Assembly (NCBI GenBank): GCA_030614915.1
Contig: JAUXAG010000001.1
Span: 125,170 to 189,169 of the forward strand
Length of the DNA: 64,000 bases
Reading direction: 5' to 3'
Source: Actinomycetes bacterium
Lineage (GTDB): Bacteria > Planctomycetota > Phycisphaerae > JAACET01
Positions 44,128 to 53,562 of the stretch are shown here, in pieces (the stretch's first letter is position 1; every line of letters starts with the position of its first letter). The notes beneath the pieces are model-generated. The model made no database searches, was not told the origin of the DNA, and worked only from the letters and a program-made list of their open reading frames with translations. Both the position numbers and the translations under genes were made by a program.

Positions 44128-46113
44128 TCAGCGTTCGCGGCCGGCAAAACCCAGATATTCGTCGAGCCAATCGTCGGTGCGGAGGACGGCTTTTCGCTGG
44201 CGCAGGGCCAATCGCTCAGCCCGGCGTTGAGCAAGGTCAAAAACCCGGCGTGTCAGAGCGGAACTGATGCGGCGGTCGTGTTGGGCGCGGCGGGCCAGGG
44301 CTGCCGAAAGATGTGTAGCGTGACGACGGGGCAATTCATCTTCGAGGCTGACCATGGCCTGAGCGCTTCCGGGATCTCCCTGGCGAGCGGAGCGGCCGAA
44401 AAGCTGACGGTCGATTCGTCCGGCCTCGTGGCGTTCGGTGGCCAAGACGTGCAGTCCGCCCAGTTCGGCCACACCCCGGCCGAGCTTTATATCCGTGCCC
44501 CGCCCGGCCATGTTCGTGGCTACGGTGATCTTGTCGGCCTTGCCGGCGCCGGCTACTATCTGGGCCTCTTCGGCGTGGCGGACAGCGTTGAGCACCTGGT
44601 GGTCCAAACCCTCGGCCCTGAGCAATTGGCTGAGATTCTCGCTGGCCCGCACGCTGCGAGTGCCGACGAGCACGGGACGATGAGTCTGATGGAGGCGGAT
44701 AATTTCAGCAACGACGGCGGACCATTTAGCTGACTCGCTGGTGAAAACCACATCGGGCAGATACTCGCGGATGCAGGGGCGATTGGTGGGAATGACCACC
44801 ACGGGCAAATGATATATCTGCCAGAACTCGCGCCAGGCCTCGGCGGCTGTGCCGGTCATGCCGCTCAGGCGTCGATACATACGAAAGAATCGCTGAAAAC
44901 TCAGGCGGGCGTAGGTGTCTTTTGGAGGTTTGACCTGGAGGGTTTCCTTAGCCTCAATGGCCTGGTGAAGGCCGTCGCGCCAAGTGCGGTCGGGCATGAG
45001 CCGACCGGTGAACTCATCAACGATGACCACCTTGCCGTCGTCAACGACGTATTGCTTGTCCAGCAGATAAAAGGCCCCGGCGGTCAGGGCCTGGACGATG
45101 AGTTCCTCTCGGCGGCGAACGCCCTTCCACAATCCGCCCAGCGGCTGGGTTAGGTCGGCCAGGCGCTGCTTGCCTGCCGGGGTCAATTCAATCTCGCGGT
45201 AGCGGTGGTTGGGGTGGTAATCCCTTCCGGACTGTAACTCTTTGGCCAGCTCTACCGCCTGGCGAAAGGTTTCCACCTGCTCGGGGTTGGGGGCGTCTCC
45301 GGAGATGATCAGAGGGGTAACGGCCTCATCGATGAGGACGGAGTCGGCCTCGTCGACGATGGCATAGTGCAGGCCCCTTTGTACGAGCCGGTCGGTGCCC
45401 CGGCCGCTGCCGTCGGCGATCTTGGCCATCAGAGCGGACGAGAGGCCGCGAAGGCGTCCCAAGGCCAGCCGGTCCCGCAGGAAATCGGCGGTAACCTCCT
45501 TGTTTGTACAGTAGGTGATGTCGGCCTGGTAGGCAAGGCGACGCTCCGCTGGGGCCATTTCCTGCTGGATGTGGGCGACGCTCAGGCCGCAAAAGCGGTA
45601 GATTCGGCCCATCCACTCGGCGTCGCGCTGGGCAAGATAATCGTTGACGGTGATGATATGGCAGCCGCGTCCGCGCCAGCCGGCAATGGTGGCGGGCATG
45701 GTAGCGGCCAGAGTCTTGCCTTCTCCGGTGGCCATTTCAGCGCTACAGCCGGCCTCCAGAGCTAAGGCGCCGGCAACCTGGACCGGATATGGCCTTTCGC
45801 CTAACTGCCGCCAAGCGACCTCGCGCAGCAGAGCAAAGGCCTGCTCGAGGTCGGAGGGGCTCTGGCGCCCGCAGCGGAACAGGTCGCGAAATTCGCTGGC
45901 CTTCTGGCGCAACTGGGCATCGTTGATTTGGGCAAATTGTTTTTCCAAGTCCACAATGCGCTGGGCCCGGCGGAGGAAGCGCTGGCGGCGGGGGACGAAT
46001 CGATTGGTGATTCCGGCGGCCCGGTCCCAGGCGGCATCGAGACCTTTGGGCAGTTGCTCACCGGCTCTGGGCTGGGCGAGCATGCGCCAAGTTGTGCTGG
46101 GCAGGGCAATCAC
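44128..46113 (-). CDS. Short SecA-like ATPase
   Basis: I take the GTG at 46113, two bases after the upstream stop with GGAGG in front, giving 661 residues. SecA motifs are intact: ATGEGKTLAATMPA (about 128), TVNDYLAQRDAEWMG, IVDEADSVLIDEA (about 253), SGMTGTAAEAW, ATNMAGRGTDIKLG and ERHEAGRIDRQLFGRSARQG. The region between the two helicase halves, where the preprotein-binding domain sits, is shortened. The helical scaffold/wing region is mostly missing (normal SecA is about 900 residues), and so is the zinc-binding tail, so it resembles an accessory SecA2 rather than housekeeping SecA. It is the last gene of the operon with the M50/HlyD protein and is expected to drive export of specific substrates. 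Confidence 0.88.
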   Translation of the reverse strand: MIALPSTTWRMLAQPRAGEQLPKGLDAAWDRAAGITNRFVPRRQRFLRRAQRIVDLEKQFAQINDAQLRQKASEFRDLFRCGRQSPSDLEQAFALLREVAWRQLGERPYPVQVAGALALEAGCSAEMATGEGKTLAATMPATIAGWRGRGCHIITVNDYLAQRDAEWMGRIYRFCGLSVAHIQQEMAPAERRLAYQADITYCTNKEVTADFLRDRLALGRLRGLSSALMAKIADGSGRGTDRLVQRGLHYAIVDEADSVLIDEAVTPLIISGDAPNPEQVETFRQAVELAKELQSGRDYHPNHRYREIELTPAGKQRLADLTQPLGGLWKGVRRREELIVQALTAGAFYLLDKQYVVDDGKVVIVDEFTGRLMPDRTWRDGLHQAIEAKETLQVKPPKDTYARLSFQRFFRMYRRLSGMTGTAAEAWREFWQIYHLPVVVIPTNRPCIREYLPDVVFTSESAKWSAVVAEIIRLHQTHRPVLVGTRSVRASENLSQLLRAEGLDHQVLNAVRHAEEAQIVAGAGKADKITVATNMAGRGTDIKLGRGVAELGGLHVLATERHEAGRIDRQLFGRSARQGDPGSAQAMVSLEDELPRRHATHLSAALARRAQHDRRISSALTRRVFDLAQRRAERLALRQRKAVLRTDDWLDEYLGFAGRER

Positions 46114-46115
46114 GA

Positions 46116-48293
46116 TCAGATATTGAACCTCCGCTGAAACAGCTGCTGCAGAGATCGCCACCATTGAGCCATCAGCGGCTTGGCGGGGGTTTCAAAACGA
46201 ACGATGACCCGCTGGCCGGTGATTAGGGACACGGCGCTGTTCTCATCGGGCGTGATATGAATTTCGAAAAACTGTTCGGCAGCTTTTGTACCACTTTGGT
46301 CGTCCGGCGAGGTAGCCATGGAGCCTCCCACGGCATAGCCCAGGGCTGCGGAGGGCAGTCGTCGCATGCCAGCCTCGGGAATCTTCTTAATAGTCCCCTG
46401 CAACTGCATATCCGGCCGTCCCTTGACTCGGATCTGGACGCTCTTGTTGGCCTTAGACATTAGTCTGTCGGCGACCTGCTGGCCGGCTGTGGCTCGAATA
46501 AACAGCTTATCCAGGCTGGCAACCAGACCGACCTTCTCGCCGCGATGCAGATATGCACCTTTGGTCTGTTCGATATCCGGGGCGATCCAGGTGCCGTCAA
46601 ATGGGGCAAGGAGTTTGAGGTTTTCAATCTGCTGCTCGACCTGCTCGACCTGCTTTTTTAGAGCTGCGATTTGGTAGGCGAGGACTTGGGCCTCAGCAAT
46701 CTCCTCGGTCTGGGCCAATCGCTGGCGAGCCTTCAGTCGCTCGCCCTCAGCTTGCAACTGTTTCAACTGAGTTTCGAGTTCACGGCTCTGGGCGGTAACC
46801 AAGGGCGGACCTTGGTTGGTAACCTTCTGTTCGGAAGGCATGAAACCGGTGACAAATCCGTCCTCCTTCATGTAGATAATGCGCAACTCGACCGGCTCGA
46901 CGACGCCCTCAACTCGGCTGCGGTCCGCAACGGGAATCAAGCCGATAGCTGTAAAAACCGCTGCCAGGACAATCAAGGTTGAAAGAACCGCCCGCGGGCG
47001 AGTCCGGATGAGTTCCCCGCTGGTGGTGAGGTAATGGACAAACTTGCCCAAGGGCACGAAGACCCAGGTAACCACCGCAGTCAAGGCCAGGATAGCGCCC
47101 AAGATGAAAAACTTGCCGGCTACGAACAGTAGAATGGCCGAGCAGATGAAGACTCGATACAAGGTTGAGGCAATGCCATAAATAGGCAACCAGAATCTTT
47201 CCCCTGCGGTATTTGCGGGATTGTGCGGATTGCGAACAGCCCAGGCGTAGCGCTTGGCGAGGTAGTAAAGATATTGCCGGGATCGCGGGGCCAGGTTGGC
47301 TATCTCCAGGAGGTCCGAAAGAATGTAGTAGCCGTCAAAGCGGAGCAGGGGATTGGCGTTGAACAGCAGGGTCGAGACGCTGGCGATGAACATGACGTTG
47401 TAAGCAATGGTGTTAAGGCGTGCCCCGGGATCGGTGCGGGCCCAGACGATGGCGGCCACAGCGGCGATGGCCAACTCGACGAACATGCCGGCGGTGCTGA
47501 CGGCAATCCGCTTCCACTTGCTGCGAAAGGCCCAGGCGCTGGAGGCGTCCATGTAAGGCATGGGCATAAAGACCAGGAACATGATGCCCATGACGTGGAC
47601 CTCTCCGCCGGAGCCGCTGACTTTGCCGAATTTTTTGCAGGCGAAGGAGTGTCCGAACTCGTGGCAGACTTTGGCCAGGATAAAACCAAGATAGAGGTAA
47701 GGGATATTGCTGGGGTCCAAGACTCCCCGAGTCTGGGCGAGAAGATCGCCGGCACTTCCGACAAGGAAATAGAGTCCGGTGAGGACCAGGCCCAGCCAAA
47801 GTACGAAGCCGTACCAGGTGAAGATTCGGCCGAATATGCCCACCCAGCGGTCCAGAAAGTGGTCCGGATCGAAGAGGGGGATACGCACAAAGAGCAGATT
47901 CATCAGGTAGCCCTGGACCTCGCGTTTGACGCGCTTGCGATAGCGATTGAATAAACCTTCGGCATCGGGGGGCAGCTCGGCCTGGAGGAGGTTGGAAGTA
48001 TAGAGTTGGCCCAGAAGCTGGATAGCCTCGCCTTGGGTGGGAGCGGAGTCGCCGAGCTGGTCATTGCAGATTTGCCAAACCTGGGCGACGGTCTTCCGTC
48101 CGTCGAGCATGGCTACGAAACGATGGGCAGCCTCATTGAGTCGGAAGAACTGATTGCTGGCCGGGTCCTGAAGAACGTGCCACATTTGGCCGCGAAAATA
48201 CTGGCGGTGAATCTGCACTGTGGAACGCAGTTGGGGTCGCAAGGCGGCCACCCGATACCAGGACTCGCTGAATGTAGGCCGATCCACGGGCAT
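46116..48293 (-). CDS. PqqD-like/M50 peptidase/HlyD fusion membrane protein
   Basis: 725 residues with three parts. Residues about 25-105 form a PqqD-like winged helix (MWHVLQDPASNQFFRLNEAA, then MLDGRKTVAQVW). Residues 150-440 are an M50 site-2-protease-like membrane domain with zinc motif HEFGH (211-215) and the distal NANPLLRFDGYYILSD (Asp320). Residues about 460-710 are a HlyD/biotinyl-lipoyl adaptor with a coiled coil (LKQLQAEGERLKARQR) and LLAPFDGTW. PqqD domains bind leader peptides in RiPP systems, so this protein could recognise, cut and pass a peptide or protein. It stands 15 bases after the GAF-HlyD gene and just before the SecA-like gene. Confidence 0.88.
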   Translation of the reverse strand: MPVDRPTFSESWYRVAALRPQLRSTVQIHRQYFRGQMWHVLQDPASNQFFRLNEAAHRFVAMLDGRKTVAQVWQICNDQLGDSAPTQGEAIQLLGQLYTSNLLQAELPPDAEGLFNRYRKRVKREVQGYLMNLLFVRIPLFDPDHFLDRWVGIFGRIFTWYGFVLWLGLVLTGLYFLVGSAGDLLAQTRGVLDPSNIPYLYLGFILAKVCHEFGHSFACKKFGKVSGSGGEVHVMGIMFLVFMPMPYMDASSAWAFRSKWKRIAVSTAGMFVELAIAAVAAIVWARTDPGARLNTIAYNVMFIASVSTLLFNANPLLRFDGYYILSDLLEIANLAPRSRQYLYYLAKRYAWAVRNPHNPANTAGERFWLPIYGIASTLYRVFICSAILLFVAGKFFILGAILALTAVVTWVFVPLGKFVHYLTTSGELIRTRPRAVLSTLIVLAAVFTAIGLIPVADRSRVEGVVEPVELRIIYMKEDGFVTGFMPSEQKVTNQGPPLVTAQSRELETQLKQLQAEGERLKARQRLAQTEEIAEAQVLAYQIAALKKQVEQVEQQIENLKLLAPFDGTWIAPDIEQTKGAYLHRGEKVGLVASLDKLFIRATAGQQVADRLMSKANKSVQIRVKGRPDMQLQGTIKKIPEAGMRRLPSAALGYAVGGSMATSPDDQSGTKAAEQFFEIHITPDENSAVSLITGQRVIVRFETPAKPLMAQWWRSLQQLFQRRFNI

Positions 48294-48308
48294 GATGGGC
48301 TTTCAAAT

Positions 48309-50201
48309 CTAGATCCACAGTTTCATCCGCAGCCAATCGACCATCCGGTGGGTCCACAGCCAGGCATAGCTGCGTTTGCCGGGAATGGTAATTTTAGCCA
48401 CGCCTTCCAGACCAGGCTTGATTCGCTCTTTGGTCTGGGCATCCATTTGAAGCAGTTGTACGCGGACCTTGACCACATTGCGGTTCTCGAGGACTTCAGC
48501 GATGGGATTGATACGCTCGACGACAAACTTGATTCTTTTTCCCGGATCCGAGGCGGTGGCCAATTCGCCTTCCTGGCCAACTTGCACATCGGCGATCCTG
48601 TCTTCGGGGACGCTCAGCTCGGCACGGAGAGACTTGAGGGGGGCCACCTCAAAGAGGACCTTGCCCTTCTCCACAGGCCCACCTTCCTGCTTTTTCAGAT
48701 CGCCGGTCAAGAGCAGACCGCTTATCGGGGACGTAATCTGGGCTTGGCTGATGTAGAACTCTAGAAGCTCAATGTCAGCTTGGGCCTGTTCGGCCTGGGC
48801 TTGGGCGATCTGAACCTGGGCCTGCTGGCCGTCGCTCATGGCAGCGTCGGCCTCGGTGTCATAGCGGAGCTTTTCGGCCTGGGCCTCGGCCAGCTTCAAC
48901 TCAAGCTCGTCTGTCCGCAGGCTGGCCAATACAGTTGCGTTCGGGCCTGCCTCGACGGAATCGCCCGGCTCAACGTTGACGTTTTCGAGATAGCCGTCAA
49001 ATGGGGCCGGGATTACCTGCCGCTGGGTGGCTTCCAAAACAAAGGGGGCTTCGATCCGGTAGGTGCCCTTAGCCAATGTTAGAAACAGAATAGCGCCCAG
49101 GATCAATATGGCTGCGAGTTTGGCCCAAGTGTGCTTGGCACCGACCACGAGAGACAATCCTTTACGAATCCCGGAAGCGAGCTTGGCCCCGAACCATCGA
49201 TCGTGTTGCTGGAGGTTGTCCAGCCGAGCGGTACACAGCTCGCAGGCCAAGCGCAGTGATTCAACTTCTTCGAGAGTAAAGGGCTTGTCCACGGGTCGTT
49301 CGGCAGTCAAGACGCCGGTAACCTCTCCCCGTCGGCGCAGCGGCAGAGATACCAGGGCCACAGGGCCGTGGCGTCTGGATAAATCGCCCGCCGCACGACT
49401 GACGTATGTGGGCTGCTCGGCAGACGGCTCAAGGACCTCGACGTCCTGGTCGAGGCATTCCTCCATGGCGGATTCGATGTCCTGAATGAGCTTCATCTTA
49501 CGGCTGAACTTCTCGGTATGGCTCATAGCCCGCAATTGGACGTAACGGCCCTTGAGAAAGCCCAGACTCACACGCTCACACTGCCAGCGGGCGGCTATTT
49601 CGTTACAGAAGGCCATGGCCGCCCCGGTGAAACGGTTCTGGTCGTTGACGGCTGCGAGAGTTTCCATGGCCATCTTCAGTCGGGCCATGGCCGCCTGCCG
49701 CTGTTGAAGGGTGAGGCGCATTTCGTAAAGGCTCAGCAGGCTGATGGAAAGTTCGAGTCTTTCGCGGCTGGCATCGAGAGCTACTTGATCGGAAGTTTGC
49801 ACCATAAAGGCAGCCAATCCATGAATAGCCTGGCCGGAGCGAAGGGGGAGCATAACCAAGTGACTTTTGGCCGACTGACCGTAGAGGTCCTCGGGCTTGT
49901 GCAGCGGTTTGACGGCTGTAGTCCGGCTGGCGATTACCTGGGCGGCAGACTCAACCGCCTGGGCCAGCCACACCGGGGGTGTCGCGTCCGGGGCTATAGA
50001 TGGATAAACCGCCAAGACCTCCGGCCGCCCGTCCGCGGCGCAGCGTAGAATTGCTCCGCCGGCAGCGGAGGCCAAGTGACACTGAGCCTCCAACAGATTC
50101 ACCAAGAAGTGCTCAGGGGGGCCGTCAAATTGGCTCAGCCGGTTGATTATCTCAGCTGTGTCGAGCTGGGCCGGACGCGAAGTTTGCTGGGAAGTGTCCA
50201 T
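48309..50201 (-). CDS. GAF-HlyD membrane-spanning adaptor
   Basis: The 630-residue protein starts with cytoplasmic GAF-like regions (about 30-170 and 190-330: VLMLPLRSGQAIHGLAAFMV-type strand and LVSLPLRRRGEVTGVLTAER), then one transmembrane helix (LAAILILGAILFLTL), and a periplasmic HlyD part: VIPAPFDGYLENVNVEPGDS, a coiled coil (LAEAQAEKLRYDTEADAAM) and ITSPISGLLLTGDL, plus a barrel domain. A sensor domain fused to an export adaptor is uncommon. It may gate export by a small-molecule signal; that is inference. Confidence 0.85.
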   Translation of the reverse strand: MDTSQQTSRPAQLDTAEIINRLSQFDGPPEHFLVNLLEAQCHLASAAGGAILRCAADGRPEVLAVYPSIAPDATPPVWLAQAVESAAQVIASRTTAVKPLHKPEDLYGQSAKSHLVMLPLRSGQAIHGLAAFMVQTSDQVALDASRERLELSISLLSLYEMRLTLQQRQAAMARLKMAMETLAAVNDQNRFTGAAMAFCNEIAARWQCERVSLGFLKGRYVQLRAMSHTEKFSRKMKLIQDIESAMEECLDQDVEVLEPSAEQPTYVSRAAGDLSRRHGPVALVSLPLRRRGEVTGVLTAERPVDKPFTLEEVESLRLACELCTARLDNLQQHDRWFGAKLASGIRKGLSLVVGAKHTWAKLAAILILGAILFLTLAKGTYRIEAPFVLEATQRQVIPAPFDGYLENVNVEPGDSVEAGPNATVLASLRTDELELKLAEAQAEKLRYDTEADAAMSDGQQAQVQIAQAQAEQAQADIELLEFYISQAQITSPISGLLLTGDLKKQEGGPVEKGKVLFEVAPLKSLRAELSVPEDRIADVQVGQEGELATASDPGKRIKFVVERINPIAEVLENRNVVKVRVQLLQMDAQTKERIKPGLEGVAKITIPGKRSYAWLWTHRMVDWLRMKLWI

Positions 50202-50245
50202 GTCCTGTACCGCTAGTGAGCTTTATCTAGCCTGAACGTGACCGG

Positions 50246-50623
50246 CTACAGACCGTCCTTGCGCCGCTTGGCCACATCGAGTTCCAACTCGCCGAACTGC
50301 TCCTCGTGCCGCCGGATGAGCTGGCTGAGGGTGATAGCCAGACGCTTGGCGGTGTAGTAGTTTAGGATCACTCTCTCGTTGATCTGGAAGATTATCTCAG
50401 GTTGATCCTGCGGCTTCTGCTGGGCAGTGGGATTGACGACGTTCAGCCCGAAGTCCAACATGACCTCCTCGGCGGTTCCGTTGGTGCGAAAGGCGTTGGC
50501 GTAACCGCTGCGCATGTTTCGCTCGTCAATCCGCAGGCGGACCTGTCGTCGGCCGGTCTGCTCACGAGCCTGCTCCTCGACGGGCTTGTCGGCGGGACTG
50601 TCTGATTCCTTTTCATCTGCCAT
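50246..50623 (-). CDS. DUF3467 protein
   Basis: 125 residues, acidic N-terminus, then RLRIDERNMRSGYANAFRTN, EEVMLDFGLNVV, IIFQINERVILNYYTAKRLA and LSQLIRRHEEQFGELE. This is the DUF3467 pattern (YxN...EVxLDFG). It is a small soluble protein without known activity. It lies three bases after the periplasmic adaptor gene and 44 bases before the GAF-HlyD gene, which makes it part of the export operon. Confidence 0.83.
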   Translation of the reverse strand: MADEKESDSPADKPVEEQAREQTGRRQVRLRIDERNMRSGYANAFRTNGTAEEVMLDFGLNVVNPTAQQKPQDQPEIIFQINERVILNYYTAKRLAITLSQLIRRHEEQFGELELDVAKRRKDGL

Positions 50624-50626
50624 CGA

Positions 50627-51520
50627 TTACTCCTTACTATTATCGTCCAGTGAAATCTGTGGGACCTGCTTATCTTTGTGGCTAACGGTTGAACTTCCGA
50701 CGGGGGGGAAGCTGATCTTGACGTGCTCGCCGGCAGGCCGGTGGGTTTCATTGGGTACTTCCACCCGCACGGTCAAGGTATTACTGGCGGCGTCGGCCAC
50801 GGCGGCAATGTGAATAATTCGGCCATCAACCACGGCTGCCTTTGAACCTTCAAATTCAACCCGGGCCCTCTGTCCGTTTTCCAGGGGCAGGGTGTCTTCC
50901 AGGCGAACAGCTACATCAATCCAAAGTGGATTAATCCTGACCACACGGATTACTTCATCCAGGGCGTTGACGGATTCACCGGGCTCGACGAAAATCTCCT
51001 CGACCTTCCCGGCAATCGGAGTGGTCATCTTCATGCGTTCGACGTGAATCCTGGCCTCATCGAACTTTCGTTGATCCTGTTTGTGCTCGAACCGAGCCAA
51101 TGCCAGCCGGAGCTCGGCAATCTTCACGTCGAGCTTGGCATGGTCAAGTTCCCAGGGGGTGACAACTCCTTCGCTCCTACCTTTTTCGAGTTTATCCAAG
51201 TCCACGTTCTTCTGGGCCAAGTCGGCCTGAGCGGCATCTATGTTGGTGGTGTCCTGAGCCTGGGCTTGGAGTTGTTCGAGCTTCAACTGCTCGGCGGCAT
51301 CGTCCTGCTTGACGAGGGGATCATCAGCCGATACGGCATCTCCGGCCTTGACCAGGACCTGCCCAATGCGTCCGGGGCCGAGGAAGGACAGGGTAACGTC
51401 CTGACTGGGCTTGGTGACCGCTTCTGTTCCGTTGGCAAATACTAGGCTGGGCTGGAGGGCTGCCGAGCCCAATATGACCGATAATAGAATCGCTGTCCTA
51501 TGGGAACTCATCTTTTGCAC
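50627..51520 (-). CDS. Periplasmic adaptor (HlyD/RND membrane-fusion family)
   Basis: A 297-residue exported protein with a signal peptide (ILLSVILGSAALQPSLVFA), a lipoyl-like half (VTLSFLGPGRIGQVLVKAGD, MKMTTPIAGKVEEIFVEPGE), a coiled coil (LAQKNVDLDKLEKGR) and a beta-barrel (PLWIDVAVRLEDTLPLENGQ), ending in ERKFPP-like sequence. It heads the leftward operon. It probably links an inner-membrane component to an outer-membrane channel, which is not encoded nearby. Confidence 0.87.
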   Translation of the reverse strand: MQKMSSHRTAILLSVILGSAALQPSLVFANGTEAVTKPSQDVTLSFLGPGRIGQVLVKAGDAVSADDPLVKQDDAAEQLKLEQLQAQAQDTTNIDAAQADLAQKNVDLDKLEKGRSEGVVTPWELDHAKLDVKIAELRLALARFEHKQDQRKFDEARIHVERMKMTTPIAGKVEEIFVEPGESVNALDEVIRVVRINPLWIDVAVRLEDTLPLENGQRARVEFEGSKAAVVDGRIIHIAAVADAASNTLTVRVEVPNETHRPAGEHVKISFPPVGSSTVSHKDKQVPQISLDDNSKE

Positions 51521-51897
51521 CTCGCTGAACTGGTCTGAGAATTGCAGGATTAGTATCTCAGAGACCTCGCCATAACGTAAGCAGTTTGCCTGCTATTTGT
51601 TATCGGCTGGTACGATAAAGACCGTTAATTCCATATTGCGAGGAGGCCCAAAAAGCACGCCGTGGTAGCCGCAGTCGGACCGGCCCGTTCAGGCCGGCAC
51701 CACGATTGCGGTGGGTCCGGTTGGATTGGGGCCTTACATTTCGGCAGATTTTTAGCAGCGTTTTTGTTGTCTTTATGATGTGGGCTCGGGATCGGTCAGT
51801 ATTGACTCAGCACAGCAAAACCGCGTAGAATAACAACAGTCGATGAGCGAAGCAGCAAAAAGGATCCGTACGGCAAATAGGCAGTGCCTAAAATTTC
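51521..51897. other. Promoter-side region of the export operon
   Basis: About 380 bases between the adaptor gene and tRNA-Ser. Around 51660-51700 sits GGACCGGCCCGTTCAGGCCGG with partial dyad symmetry. The rest shows no gene and no confident promoter motif. Confidence 0.4.
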
Positions 51898-51983
51898 GGA
51901 GGGATGGCCGAGTGGTTTATGGTGACGGTCTTGAAAACCGTTGTACCCTTGTGGTACCGGGGGTTCGAATCCCCCTCCCTCCG
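51898..51983 (+). tRNA. tRNA-Ser (TGA)
   Basis: A class II tRNA: acceptor GGAGGGA with TCCCTCC, discriminator G, anticodon stem ACGGT/ACCGT around CTTGAAA, variable arm TACCCTTGTGGTA and T loop GGTTCGAATCC. CCA is not encoded. Confidence 0.96.
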
Positions 51984-52042
51984 TTCAATCCAGAACGGTG
52001 CTCCTAGCGAACGCGACCGGGGCTCGGACGATAGCAAATAGC

Positions 52043-53449
52043 TTATAGCGATGTCACGTCGTAGCCCAGGTACTTCTGGAAGGCTTCGCGGAGCGGTTCG
52101 AGAACGTGTCCGGCAGTAGCGCTGGTGTGATGGCGATGGCCCAGGTAGCCAATGGTTTGCAACTTGCTCTGCAGATCGGGGATCTCGGCTACCCCGGCAC
52201 AGCCGAAGAAGTCCGCAGGAATAGGGTCATTGGTGAAACGGCCCTGGCCCAAATAGAAGCAGAGCTCGCCGTCCTGGGTCATCATACTGCCATAGGTGAA
52301 GGGCGTAGGTGTAATTCGGCCGGTGTTGCAGCCGTATCCGCTGCCCTTTCCGAAGGCGTTGGCGAGGATGTCGTGGTCGGTGATTTTGCCCTTACGGCTC
52401 ATCAGGCTCGGGGGCACTGGGCCGCAATGGAATAGGATGCACTTGTTCTCTTGGTCGGCGTAGTTGTTGTTCCAATCGAGACACATTGGTGGTTTTCCCG
52501 AGGCCAGCATCAAGGCCCGCATGGTAACGGCGTTGCCCACATCCAGCTCGCAGGCGGCGGGGATGCCTCTGTCATTCAGCATTCCCAGCAACACACAGGG
52601 CGATACGGCTAACTGCTGTTGCATCTCAGACCAGCAACGAAAAGCAATCGCGTCCATATTATATTCTTTGATAACCGTGTCCAAGACTACGCCCAGCTTT
52701 GTCAAGGTATCGAAGGCTCGTTCGGGCACGCCTTTCCATGAAGCTGTTTTTTTGAGCTCGGCTGCTTTGGCGCTGAACTTCTTGCCCTTGCTCTTGAGGG
52801 CTTTTAGGCGAGCGAAGATATCGGACAAGTCCAGCGTTTCCGTGGCAATGCCGTATCGCTGTAGGGCCAACTCGTCGAAGCGCACGGTCTTGAAGGCCGT
52901 GGTGCGGGCCCCGATAGCCCCGACGACCATGTCCTTCATGCCGTTATAGACCCGACAGAGGCGATCGAAGTAGTCGATGTTTCCTGCGAAAGTTTTACTG
53001 AGCGGGTGGATGGTATGGGGTTTGAGGGCAGTGAAGGGCAAGCCGCACTGATAGAAAACGTCCATAACCGAGAACTTGCCGCAGAAGGCGTCCCGGCGGA
53101 GTTCCGGGGCCATTTTATCCAACTCATCGGGGTAGGCTTGAATCAGGATGGGCACGCCGCAGTCCTTCAGGGCAGCGACGGCGCCGGTTTCGTCGCCGAA
53201 ATTCGGCAGGCAAAGAATCAGCCCTCCGAATTTGCCGCGGTTTTTGCGAAGGAATTCAGCATAGATTGCCCCCTCCTTCGGTGTCTCCACGGCCCCGTGA
53301 CGGGTTGCCTGAAGGGCCAAAGTAATTGTCTTATGCCCGAGCCTCTTCAGGGCAGCCTTGAGTTCTTTGCGAGCACCGGCCTGCAGAGATGCGGGGAAAA
53401 AACCTCGATTGCCAAAGAACAGCGCGAATGTCGTCTTGTCTTTTATCAC
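52043..53449 (-). CDS. L-fucose/L-arabinose isomerase family protein
   Basis: The 468-residue protein belongs to the fucose-isomerase-like superfamily of ketol isomerases. Signs are LCLPNFGDETGAVAAL, VGAIGARTTAFKTVRFDE, AFRCWSEMQQ, the manganese-region ACELDVGNAVTMRAL, CLDWNNNYAD and a closing HRHHTSATAGHVLEPL. The exact sugar is unknown. It starts at a GTG with AAGGAG. With the aldolase, it could form a sugar isomerase/aldolase route; a kinase is not in the window. Confidence 0.8.
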   Translation of the reverse strand: MIKDKTTFALFFGNRGFFPASLQAGARKELKAALKRLGHKTITLALQATRHGAVETPKEGAIYAEFLRKNRGKFGGLILCLPNFGDETGAVAALKDCGVPILIQAYPDELDKMAPELRRDAFCGKFSVMDVFYQCGLPFTALKPHTIHPLSKTFAGNIDYFDRLCRVYNGMKDMVVGAIGARTTAFKTVRFDELALQRYGIATETLDLSDIFARLKALKSKGKKFSAKAAELKKTASWKGVPERAFDTLTKLGVVLDTVIKEYNMDAIAFRCWSEMQQQLAVSPCVLLGMLNDRGIPAACELDVGNAVTMRALMLASGKPPMCLDWNNNYADQENKCILFHCGPVPPSLMSRKGKITDHDILANAFGKGSGYGCNTGRITPTPFTYGSMMTQDGELCFYLGQGRFTNDPIPADFFGCAGVAEIPDLQSKLQTIGYLGHRHHTSATAGHVLEPLREAFQKYLGYDVTSL

Positions 53450-53562
53450 AATGCGCTCCTTATCTTTTGAAATCGGATTTTCAAATGCTTCTCAATTTCG
53501 CCGATGGCCGAGCTCGGCTCTGATGTGCGACTGCTTGGGCCGATTGACGGGGCAGGCGTCAG

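Noticed and set aside
45367-45765. Forward frames opposite the SecA-like gene
   Set aside because: They are shadows; SecA motifs on the minus strand are unambiguous.
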